This document shows, in pieces, positions 1 to 7,772 of a DNA stretch of 10,598 nt. Source of the DNA: Thalassiosira profunda (taxonomy: Eukaryota; Bacillariophyta; Thalassiosirophyceae; Thalassiosirales; Thalassiosiraceae); assembly GCA_036939355.1 (NCBI GenBank), contig JALLAP010003143.1:1-10598 (forward strand), written 5' to 3'. The translations under genes and the position numbers were made by a program. The stretch's first letter is position 1. Every line of letters begins with the position of its first letter. The notes beneath the pieces are model-generated. The model was not told the origin of the DNA. It searched no databases and worked only from the letters and a program-made list of their open reading frames with translations.

Positions 1-234
1 GGCGGTCGTCGACGATTTCGAAATATGCCCCCGGACGCTGGATCCCCTTTGCAACGCGTTGCCCCGCCCACTGCTACAGCACAACCAGAGGTGCCGCCGC
101 CTACACTGCCTTCGGCCGCCGCTGGCGTCGCGGCCGCCGCTGCTGCCTCAGCCCTCCGCGGGGACGACGCGGGGGGCGAGGGGCGGCAGCTCTGTTTGCA
201 ATGTCGCGCCGCAGCGGCGCTAAACGGAAGCTGA
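1..234 (+). other. Open Ala/Pro-rich frame, coding status doubtful
   Basis: The first frame is open from base 1 to a TGA at 232-234. It encodes a low-complexity Ala/Pro/Arg-rich stretch with no recognisable domain. It could be the 3' end of a gene that starts left of the window, or an accident of high GC content, where stop codons are rare. The Ala-rich part lies inside a DNA-level direct repeat whose second copy (about 246-345) is not in the same open frame. That argues against a conserved protein. Confidence 0.15.
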
Positions 235-345
235 GCGAGGGTAGATGCGCCGCCACCTACGCTGCCTCCATCAGCTAGCACCTGGTGGCGCGGCCGCCGC
301 TGCCTCAGCCCTCCGCGCGGGCCGACGCGGAGGAGAGGGGCAGGG
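91..345. repeat. Imperfect GC-rich direct repeat, two copies
   Basis: Copy A (about 91-188) and copy B (about 246-342) share the same order of words. Each starts with a gccgcc-ctac-ctgcct block. Each then has cggccgccgctg followed by cctcagccctccgcg (131-160 in A, 291-317 in B), and ends with a gacgcgg-g-gagggg-cag block. The offset between copies is about 155-160 bp. Copy A has an extra ctg in the core, and the flanks have diverged. The copies are seen directly in the sequence. Whether this is a local tandem duplication or part of a dispersed family cannot be told from one window. Confidence 0.6.
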
Positions 346-645
346 CTTGATGGCTCGGTCCTCTCCTCCTCTCTCCCTCCTCGCCTCGCTCGCTCGCGCA
401 GCTGGAGGTCAACTTTTGAATTCCTCCGTAGGCTCTGCGTAGGAAACAGTACTAAGAGGGAAGGACGGAAGGAGGAGAGCCCTCCTTGACAGGGTTCTTC
501 GTTTTTTGTTGACACCAAAGATCCACAACGCACCTTTGTCGGTGCACGCAACCGGCCATCACTCGGCTCATGCATAAATCGACAACCTCGCCAATCCGAA
601 CGCAACCCACCCCGCAGCCAAGCCGCCGACGCCCCTCGCCCGATC
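346..645 (+). promoter_or_regulatory. 5' region of the plastid-targeted gene
   Basis: No gene is seen here. A pyrimidine-rich CT/CTC tract lies at about 359-398 and a six-T run at 502-507. A CCAAT word at 591-595 is about 50 bp upstream of the ATG at 646. The last 60 bases before the ATG are C/A-rich and G-poor, as expected for a 5' leader. No clear TATA box is seen. The promoter assignment rests on position and base composition only. Confidence 0.35.
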
Positions 646-1282
646 ATGAAGTGCTCCGTCCTCGCCATCCTCCTTCCCAGCGCCGCCCTCGCCTTCGCTC
701 CGCAGCCGGCTGCGGTCCGCCGCGCCACCGCCGTTCAGGCCGTCCTTCCTGACAACTTCTCGCGCGCTCGCGAGTGCGGTGAGTCGGTGGCCGATCTTGG
801 GCAGTATTTGCAATTGATGCCTCTAGGCTCTTACCTCCGCTTCTCGTTCCACTTGATACAGCGACCCATTACGGTGAATGCTCCCTCGACGAGATCGAGC
901 TGCTCGAACAGGGTGAGTGATGTCGCTCCTCTCACCTCGCCAGCCCTTCAACTTCAACTACCATGTGCCAACTCACCATAATATCTCTACTATCTATCAG
1001 ATCTGAGCCAGTTCCAAGCGAGCGAGAACCAGGGCCACGACGACTACCAAGACACGAAAGCGGTGCGTGACGTGAACTTCAGTGTTAACCATATTGCATA
1101 CTACTAGACGCTCAACAACACTCCTTCCGCGGCAGGTGCGCGACATGCTGCGCCTGGAGGTCGAGCTTCAAAGCAAGCAGGACGAGTTCGAGCGCGAGCA
1201 CCAGAGGAAGAAGGAATACGTCCCGCCCGCCGACAACTGGCAGATGCAGACGCCGCCGGGGCTGGGGTTGGGGCTGTGGTGA
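646..1282 (+). CDS. Plastid-targeted small protein of unknown function, 4 exons
   Basis: Exons are 646-778, 862-912, 1001-1062 and 1136-1282. The introns are 83, 88 and 73 nt, with donors GTGAGT, GTGAGT and GTGCGT, and all acceptors end in CAG. The spliced frame is open and encodes 130 residues. Residues 1-16 form a hydrophobic signal peptide ending in LPSAALA. The predicted mature side then begins FAP, followed by an Arg/Ala stretch low in acidic residues. This is the bipartite signal for import across a four-membrane plastid, with Phe at +1. The mature part has the motif C-A-T-H-Y-G-E-C-S-L-D-E-I-E (about 44-57). A charged, probably helical region follows, rich in Glu, Gln and Lys (about 80-108), and the tail is Pro/Gly-rich. 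I do not recognise a named family and assign no function. The unspliced 646-981 frame is an artefact of reading through introns. Targeting is fairly safe, and the exon joins fit in phase. Confidence 0.8.
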
Positions 1283-1575
1283 CGCACCGACATATCTTTT
1301 GGGGGAGAGAGAGTGAGATATGGGAGGAGGGTGGACGACTCTCGCCCCTTGTGGTCGCAGATGATTAGATCTGCGGTTTCCGCTATTGCTAGTAGCAGCT
1401 ACACAGGGCATCGATACTTAAGCTAAGATATGCCTGCGCCTGAACAACAACAATACTTACCATGAAGTTATGTACTACTCACTCATTCAATTCATACGAA
1501 GAATGCAAATATCCACACCATGCCTCGCAGCCTCAAACCTCGACAAGCTGTACAAGAATGTGAGAGGTCCAAAGA
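1283..1575. other. Convergent 3' intergenic region
   Basis: This 293 bp gap lies between two facing stop codons, those of the plastid-targeted gene and the kinase, so it should hold both 3' untranslated regions and both polyadenylation sites. A GA-rich stretch is at about 1303-1330. The base composition becomes more AT-rich from about 1410 to 1520. No further gene is seen; the frame opening at 1520 is the antisense of the kinase C-terminus. Confidence 0.5.
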
Positions 1576-3059
1576 TCACTGGAGGTTGATTGCAGTAGCG
1601 CAATCCAGACACTTGATGGGATCGTCAGTTCCTGCTGGGACGTCTCCCACGGGCAAATCCACGACGGGATCGTTCCCGCTCATACCGCCTTTGATCCATG
1701 GCTCGTCCCTCGCACAGGCTACCGTCAGCCGATCGGCATACTTCGGCTGCATCAACTTCTTCACCAGCTCCCGTGCGGGCTTGGGCGCCTCGTCGAGGAA
1801 TTTGAAGCGCTTCTTACGCTTCCCACCGCCACCCTTGCTGCCGCAGGAAAAGAGGGCCGATAGGATGTTCAGAAGAACGTTGTCCTGACCACCGATGAAT
1901 TCCATTTCATTTTTGTCTGCGGGAACCCCCGTCAGCAATACCTTGATGGTGCACCCGACTGAGAAGGCATCGGCGATGAGACCGTAATCCGCCACATTCT
2001 CCGCCAACGCATGATCGTCCTCCGACTTTCGTCGGACCTGCTTCACCTCCGGGGCGGCGTACGCTCGCGAACCCAGCGCGCTCATGGCGCGGATTGGCAC
2101 CCTCTGGAAGGAAGCCCCTCTCCGCATTGGTGCAGTGCCTGCTTTGGGCGACGAGTCTTTTCCCCGGATCGAATCATCATTGTCGGACTCCGACTTTACG
2201 AGCGATTCTTGGTGACTGGCCGCGCGCTGGAAGAGATTCCTCACGCTCATGGAGGATTTCCTCCCCTCTTTGGTTTTGACCATGCATTCCGCCGGTGTCA
2301 ACGCCCGGGCAAACCCAAAATCCACAAGGACGACCTTCCATTCCTTCTCGTCAAAGACAGCCGTATCGTCCCAAAATCTGTCGTTCGACATCCAATCCTC
2401 CCTCGATTGGTGATGGGCGAACGCGTCCGTTTTGGCAAGTATGCAGTTGTTGGGCTTGATATCTCTGTGGATGACACCTGCAACAATTTGCTTGAGCTGG
2501 GCCCCGCGATGGATATATCAACATTCACATATGATGTGCAGCACTCACCCCTCCCGTGCAAATAGGCCACCGCCGCGATCAGGTGCCGCGCCGCCAGCCG
2601 CGCCAGCGACGCGCTCAGTGCGCCCCCCGCCTCGACCAGCTCGTTCAGGTCCGGCCCGTCGGCCAACGTCAGCACCACGAGGCGACTATGGGGCAGCTCG
2701 ACCGACCGCAGACACCGCGCCACGTTCGGATGATTGATCTCACTGAGGATGGCGATTTCCCGCGCGGCGTACTTGCGTTCCTCCTCCGTCTCTGTGGCAA
2801 TCTGCTTGATGGCCACGTAGGGATGCTCTGCATTTGCGTTCTGTGGCGGCGTGGCGTCGAAGGCGTCCTCACGCTCGGACGGGTCGACGCTGTCGTCGTC
2901 CGATGCCGTGTGGGCCGTCTCCCTCCGGCTACGGGGAGTGGCACGGGCGAGCCAGACGACGCCGTAGGCGCCCTCGCCGAGGGGGCGGACGCGGGCGTAG
3001 TCGTCCTCGATTTCCTGCGGCCAGGCGGTATCTTTCGAGTCGAGGGGTTTGGCTGCCAT
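1576..3059 (-). CDS. Ser/Thr protein kinase with long activation segment, 2 exons
   Basis: Exon 1 is 3059-2549 and exon 2 is 2477-1576. They are separated by a 71 nt intron (GTGAGT...TTGCAG), and the phase-correct join gives 470 residues. The start has a good context (AAGATGGCAGCC). All key kinase residues are visible. The glycine loop GEGAYG is at 28-33, VAIK has Lys85, and the helix-C Glu is 101. The catalytic loop HRDIKPNN is at 174-181 with Asp176 and Asn181, and spans the splice junction. DFG is at 223-225, APE at 312-314, and the C-lobe Arg near 420. HRDIKP indicates Ser/Thr specificity. Three insertions stand out: a Ser/Asp-rich one between the glycine loop and VAIK (about 42-80), one of about 35 residues before DFG, and about 86 residues between DFG and APE. 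A Gly4-KRKKR basic patch lies near 387-395. No membrane segment or accessory domain is seen. I cannot assign the kinase group with confidence. Confidence 0.92.
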
Positions 3060-3597
3060 CTTATGCGTTTATCGCCCGCTCTAGCTACCGACCGGCCTGC
3101 CGCCCCATCCTTCAGCATGTGCGCAGCACGATGTTCTTCTGCGATTGCCGAACAGCCCGAACCGCAGGTGGGGGTGGGAGCTGAGGACCTGAGAGGAGGC
3201 TTGAGCAGCAAATCGTCGAGCGCCAATCGTAGTGCGAAGGTAGTATTGAAAAAATTTACTGATTCCTACGTATGTGAAAATTCTCTAACTTCCCTCGCGG
3301 TTCGTTGGATCCTCGCGCGCGGCTTGTTGGTGCTCCCCGACCCAACGCTCGCCGCTCGCCTCGCCTGCCTCGTGCCCTCCCCCGCTTTGCAAAGAGCGGA
3401 CGCAACTGGTGCATCTCCTCGGAGTGAGCGCTCGGGAAGGTGGCATGCCCCCGCCTGTGGTATTGGCACCGACCCAACATCTCCTCTCCTTGTCAGAGAT
3501 AGTTGTTCACATCTCATGCACCTTAGTTGCAATTGAACGTCTCGGGCCGACCCTCGCTCGCAGTCGGCGCCCTGCCTAGCCGACGCCACTGTCGACC
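3060..3597. promoter_or_regulatory. Shared divergent promoter region, kinase and coiled-coil gene
   Basis: These 538 bp separate two start codons facing away from each other, so both promoters should lie here. An AT-rich island at about 3240-3285 (A6 run 3249-3254) stands out against the GC-rich flanks. A CCAAT word is at 3223-3227. No TATA box is obvious for either gene. Short frames crossing this region on both strands are low-complexity and look non-coding. Where one promoter ends and the other begins cannot be seen. Confidence 0.4.
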
Positions 3598-5125
3598 ATG
3601 CTGTCTCCCCGCCTCGCATTCCGCAAGCGATCCAAGAAGAGCCATGGGTCCGAGGAGGCGGCCCGCCAGGCGCTCAAGGACGAGCTCCTGCTGCTCGCCC
3701 AGGTCCTGGCCGAGAAAGAGAAGAACAACCTCGGCGCTTCAGACGCCCCCTGCGCGGAGGCGTTCGTCGAGGCGGCGCTCAACGAGGCCCAGAGAGGCGT
3801 CGACCTGCTCGTGGCCAGCGCGCCGGAGAGTAGGGAAGGCGCCACGTCACCCGGCGCGGAGCTCCCTGCGGTCGCCACGGAGAGGGCAGAGCACTATGCG
3901 GACGCCTCCCCCGTGGAACTCCCCGCCGGCGCGGAGGCCGCGCGGCGTCGCGGACGGTAGGGGCGATAAGAGCGCGGAGGTGGAGGTCGTCAGCTGCCCA
4001 AGCGTAGAGACGGAGGCGATGATGTTCGATGCCGAGAACGCACTCTCGTCCAGGAGCGTCAAGAAGGTGGCATTTCAACCAGTGGAGGAGGAGCCCGAGA
4101 CACCAATCGACGACAACGAAGCAAAGGAGGACGCGGGCGGCAAGAAGACAAAGGCAAATGCCGACAGGATCGAGGTCGTCCTCCAGCCTTCCTCGGCCAA
4201 GGCGGTCGCCGGCGCCTCCAACCGCCAAAAGATGAGAAAGGCTCCCCGACCCACTAGCCTCGTCGTGACCTCTGCCGCGGGCAAATCCACATCTCTCCTC
4301 GACGGCGACACGAGCGTATCGGGCGTGTCTACCACCATTGGACTCCTCGGCGCCGCCGCCAAGCACAACTTGGCGCGCAAGATGGCCGATCTGGAGGTGG
4401 AATGGCGGATTCGCAAGGAGGAACGATTGCAGAAGAAGGAGCAGCTGCTGGCCGATGCGGAGAAAAGACGAAAGGAGAAGCGGAAGCGAAGGGAGAAACT
4501 GCTGGCAAACGCGGAGGCGCGGAGGGAGGAGAAATTGCGGTCCAAGGAAGAGGCAGTATTGGCGAAGCGGGCGGCGAAGGCGAGCAAAGCCAAGGCGGCA
4601 GCCGTCAGGGAGTTGGAAGCGGCGATTGCAAGGGTGGAGGCAGCGAAAGAGATCGAGGACGACTGCGTGACCGTGCTGAGCCGCCGGAGTACGCGGAGCG
4701 CGTTCTCAAAGAAGTCTCGCAGTAGCACGGCGAGTTTCCGAAAGGTATCGTTCCTACGGAAGAAGAAGACGCCGGCCTCGTCAGGTCGGAGGAGGAACGG
4801 GCGCACGCGGAGGGGCATCCAGGAAGAAGGCGAGGCACGGGACGACGAGGGCGAGGGCGCCCGGGCGCCGGACGACATGGCCATGCTGCGGGCCACCGTC
4901 GCCCGGCTCCAGGAGCAGATGAGCCTCGCCGCCCTCGCCGACGCCGTCGAGGGGGCGGCCGACGCCGTGAACGAGCTGACCGATCCGGAGAGGGATGCGC
5001 CCCCCGGGCTGGCGGGATGCGCGCCGTGGATGCAGTGGCTCGCTGGCGACGAGGGCAGAAGTTTTTGCAGTCCGAGCCATTGGAGCGAGGCCGGGGACTC
5101 GTTGTACGAAACAAAAACGGTATGA
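3598..5125 (+). CDS. Charged coiled-coil protein with two RVxF-like motifs; frame discontinuity
   Basis: The gene starts at ATG 3598 (context GACCATGC). Its first frame reads like protein up to a TAG at 3958-3960. The protein-like reading then continues one frame over, to a TGA at 5123-5125. The two parts can be joined by a 37 nt GT-AG segment (3957-3993), giving 496 residues, or by a one-base indel near 3957. By the 37 nt joining, residues 1-80 include a Leu/Ala helix-like part. Residues 243-342 are a long Lys/Arg/Glu-rich coiled coil with two related units, LLADAEKRRKEK and LLANAEARREEK, and a second short helix lies at about 415-450. KKVAF (143-147) and RKVSF (369-373) match the PP1-docking consensus RVxF. 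The C-terminus is Trp-containing and unlike the rest. There is no signal peptide or membrane segment, so a cytoplasmic, cytoskeletal or nuclear place is likely. I recognise no family. The frame-2 reading upstream of 3957 is Arg/Ser/Pro-rich and looks like a shadow. Confidence 0.7.
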
Positions 5126-5372
5126 GGCCCACGAGATGTGAGAATGCTTCGATCGATAACAGCTAGGCATGCTCCACAGCCTGCAACTGGAGCGTGGAGG
5201 ATCCAAGCCTCCGATTCTCAGAGGACTGGCCTCTAATCTTGATCTGCCTACCACTGTCCCACTGAAGTGGCCTACCAGTCGGCCCTCGTTTTGGCCCAAC
5301 GCACGAAACCGCCCAACTTTTTTTTTGCCTCCGCCCCAACCTCACTACTCACCCACACTTTGCAACGCAACG
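5126..5372 (+). promoter_or_regulatory. Intergenic 5' region of the small membrane-protein gene
   Basis: These 247 bp lie between the stop of the coiled-coil gene and the next ATG on the same strand. They must hold the 3' end of one transcript and the promoter of the next. A nine-T run at 5318-5326 sits 46 bp upstream of the ATG at 5373, followed by a C/A-rich, G-poor leader. No gene is seen. Confidence 0.35.
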
Positions 5373-5995
5373 ATGAACCCCACCCGCGCCCTACTAGCCC
5401 TCGCGGCCGCCACCGCCCTGCCCGCCGCGTCCGCCCTGCGGTGGAGTGTCACCGATTCGTCCTGCGACGGCAGCCCATTCTCGAGCTTGAAGATCAGCGT
5501 GAAATGCAATGGCAGCTCCAGCTGTGGGCTGGGCGACACGGCCACAGTCGCGGAACAATGTACGCAACTTCCAGCTTCAGTGACAGCGACGTGACGCTCA
5601 AGCCGTGCGCGTTGGGAGTGTGCCCAGAGGAGGCACAGACCCGGGCTGGAAAGATTTGCGACTGGCTCAGTGCCTCCGACGGACAGGACTGTGGATCAGA
5701 GGGAGCATACGCCGTGTCGTACGAGCAGAAGATTCCGGAATACGACGACATTCCCTCGGCGCTGGAGTGGCTCGTCTCCCAGGTGGTTACGGTGAATATG
5801 ATCGTGGGAGATGAAGAAGAGTGCGAGGCAGAGGGAGACAACAACGTGTACGGCATGCGCTACTCGGCTGCCGGGGCGGCGAGCCTGGCGATTTTGGGTT
5901 TGGGGGCGTTTGCTGCCAGGAGGAGAAGAGCGCGTGGCGAAGACAACGAGAAGGCGACGAGGTTCGTTGAGATGACGGATACTGCGGTGGTTTGA
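5373..5995 (+). CDS. Small secreted or type I membrane protein with frame break
   Basis: The product starts at ATG 5373 with a clear signal peptide: MNPTRALLAL, an Ala-rich core, and likely cleavage after AASA near residue 21. A Cys-containing ectodomain follows. A hydrophobic Ala/Gly/Leu segment (about 5866-5916) ends in RRRRAR, which predicts one membrane span with a short cytoplasmic tail. The first frame is protein-like to about 5558, with Cys in SSCDG, VKCNG and SSCGLG. From 5558 the protein-like reading is in another frame (YATSSFSDSDVTL, then KPC, GVC, KICDW, QDCGS, EEECE) and ends at TGA 5993-5995. I found no intron in the local GTGAGT/CAG style that joins the frames. One missing base near 5556-5560, for example in the CAATG word, would make a single protein of about 207 residues. 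A real mutation or an assembly error are both possible. An intron from 5499 to 5602 would restore the frame but discards Cys-containing sequence. I recognise no family. Confidence 0.65.
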
Positions 5996-6289
5996 GACGA
6001 TTGGATCTATGACATTGCCGGAAGCTACGGAAAAGTGCTGAACTGAGACAAAACAAGAGAGTCAAGCCACACATGCATCATGCATCCCCAAGAGATACAA
6101 CTATGTTACCATTTCGCTGCCGTTCGCATGGAACAAAGCTCGAGCATGCAACCATACTTTCTTGATAGTACCTCGAAGTTACACCGGTGACCCCTAAAAT
6201 CTCTAAACAAACATCCCCAGCAGCGCTTCGCCCATTGCAGCACTCAAAAATACCCAGCACTAGGTATTGTACCCCCACGCCTCCGCCAT
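5996..6289. other. Convergent 3' intergenic region
   Basis: This 294 bp gap between two facing stop codons should hold both 3' untranslated regions. It is more AT-rich than the coding flanks. A near-palindrome ATGCAT-c-ATGCAT lies at 6073-6085. The short antisense frame 6078-6293 has no protein-like features. No gene is seen. Confidence 0.5.
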
Positions 6290-7380
6290 TCACTGCGCCG
6301 TGACCGGCGAGGAGGAATCGGCCTTGGCCTCGCTATTTTCCTTCGCCTCCGTCTTACCCTTCGTCAGCACCTGTTCCTCCAACGCTGTGCGATAGGTCCG
6401 GAAGAACGACTCGGTCTCGTCCGGAATCATATTGGGGGCGTGCCCTCCCTCGTGCTCGTAATACGACAGCAAGTCGTCCGGCGCCCACTTCTCCGCTATT
6501 CCCAACTGCGTCACCGCGCGGCATTGGGCTGTGGGGCAGCAAAGGTCCTCGGCGCCGTGCAGCACGATGAGGGGCACTTTCAGATCGCGCAAGGCGGCGG
6601 AGGGCGCGGTTGTGGGCGTTTGCACGGGCGTGACGTTGAACGTGACGTTGGCCCACTGCGCGTGGGCGCGGTTGACGTGCGCCGCGGCCGCCTCGTGAAA
6701 GCGCTGCATTGTCGCGTCGTCCACGGAGGCGAGACCCAGAACCATCGGGGCGATGCTGTCGTAGAACTTCGCGGGGTCGGGGCTGTGAATGCCCGGCGTG
6801 AAGGCGGCATCGACGAAGTCCTTCACCTTGTCGAAGGTATCCACACCAGGAAGCCTGTAACCATCAAGAGGGACTTACAGGTGCATCGAAAGGAAAGATG
6901 AGAATGGAATGCATAAGATATGCACAAATAATTGCAACACAACAATGACTCACTGGCATTCATCATAATGGCCGCCCGAACGACCTCGGGATACTTGATG
7001 GCCAGCCACGCGGCGGCGCCTCCTCCGGTGGACCAACCCATCGCTACAACGTCCGTCAGATTCATCTTATCCAGGAACAGCTTGAGGTCGTCGGCGTTGC
7101 CCTCGTGATTGTCGATGGGATCGTGGAAGGTCGATCCGGCGTAGCCCCGCGGGTTCACCGCGACGACGTAGTGATCGTCGGGAAAGGCGAGGGCCATCTC
7201 GGGCCCGCCGAGGGTGGTGGCATCGGTGCTATATCCCGGGATGAAGAGCAGCTTGATCGCGTTGGGGTTCGTTGCGTTGTGGGCGTTAAAAATTCGATAG
7301 GTCAGGGCTTCTCCGTTGCCGAGATCGCAGCTCCGCTTGGGAGAGGCGTCGAGGAGGGCTTGGACGGGATCGGCTGTCAT
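6290..7380 (-). CDS. Alpha/beta hydrolase-fold protein, 2 exons
   Basis: Exon 1 is 7380-6954 and exon 2 is 6873-6290. The intron is 80 nt with donor GTGAGT and acceptor TGTAAG, and the product is 336 residues. This acceptor was chosen because it keeps the frame (A+TC gives Ile, then PLDGYRLPGVDTFDK) and follows a pyrimidine tract. The TTACAG 19 nt further on would shift the frame. The fold marks are in order: FIPGYSTD oxyanion region (46-53), VNPRGY (75-80), and nucleophile elbow GWSTGG with Ser117. The acid is Asp252 in VLHGAEDLCCP, and the catalytic His is 287 in HEGGHAP. The triad is complete. About 90 residues between the elbow strand and the acid would form the lid. The C-terminus is a Lys/Glu/Ser-rich tail. 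No signal peptide is seen, so it is probably cytosolic. The family covers esterases, lipases, epoxide hydrolases and others, and the substrate cannot be read from the sequence. It may share a promoter with the mannosidase gene. Confidence 0.88.
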
Positions 7381-7772
7381 GGTGGCTCGGGTTAGGTTGG
7401 TGCATGCACTGTCGAAATAAATGAGGGTGGACGCAGGTGAGGTTGAGCCAAAAGCTACCGGCGTCTTGGAGCGTCTTGGACGCCGCCAAGCGTTTGCAAA
7501 TCCTGCATGCGCGGAGGTGTCTTGGCTGGGCGCTGGTTATTGGGATACCTTTTCCAGCGTACTATTCCTACTTATGTGTTTTTCCTACCTAGCTTTGGCG
7601 TCAAGATTTTGCTAAGTTGCTAAGGCTAAGAAGACACAAAGAGTCGCAAAGATTCAGCTCCCCGCCCGCCCCGCCCACATCAACCCCCCAAACTCAAACA
7701 TCACCACCTCCATCACCGTCGGCTATCTATCTCCCTATTCCACTGGCTCTGCCAACGCCCCGCGGTTCCACG
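7381..7772. promoter_or_regulatory. Divergent promoter region, hydrolase and alpha-mannosidase
   Basis: These 392 bp separate two outward-facing start codons. A perfect tandem pair of the 10-mer gcgtcttgga sits at 7461-7480. Three gctaag words sit at 7611, 7619 and 7625. A CCAAT word on the minus strand is at 7539-7543, about 160 bp upstream of the hydrolase ATG. Bases 7660-7772 are C/A-rich and G-poor, like a 5' leader of the mannosidase gene. An in-frame ATG at 7617 exists, but the stretch it would add is Pro/Ser/Thr low-complexity. Confidence 0.4.
7461..7480. repeat. Perfect tandem duplication of a 10-mer
   Basis: The decamer gcgtcttgga occurs twice back to back in the divergent promoter region. 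A related gtcttgg word follows at about 7519-7525, and the partial complement ccaag is at 7486-7490. Paired sites like this can bind a transcription factor, but no known factor site is claimed. Confidence 0.5.

Noticed and set aside
200..277. Short frame starting MSRRSGAKRKLSEG that looks like a basic nuclear-localisation start
   Set aside because: It ends after 25 codons, runs into the second repeat copy, and has no donor site to continue it convincingly.
1108..1135. Earlier acceptor CTACTAG for exon 4 of the plastid-targeted gene
   Set aside because: Starting the exon at 1108 puts the downstream codons out of frame. The CAG at 1133-1135 keeps the frame and the charged helix.
2011..2565. 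Plus-strand open frame of 184 codons
   Set aside because: It lies opposite the kinase exons and crosses the kinase intron. The kinase reading has every catalytic motif, so this is a shadow.
2556..3536. Plus-strand open frame of 326 codons
   Set aside because: It runs antisense to kinase exon 1 and through the promoter region, has no domain features, and is explained by high GC content.
3527..3956. Upstream part of the frame-2 reading that ends at 5125, starting at ATG 3527
   Set aside because: Its translation is Arg/Ser/Pro-rich low-complexity, while the overlapping frame from 3598 reads like a normal helical protein with a better start context.
4075..4896. A 273-codon open frame on the minus strand
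   Set aside because: It is the exact antisense of the Lys/Glu-rich coiled coil, so it becomes Ser/Leu/Phe-rich. Antisense frames of such regions stay open easily in GC-rich DNA.
6440..6901. Plus-strand open frame of 153 codons
   Set aside because: It is antisense to the hydrolase and crosses its intron, and no protein-like features are seen.
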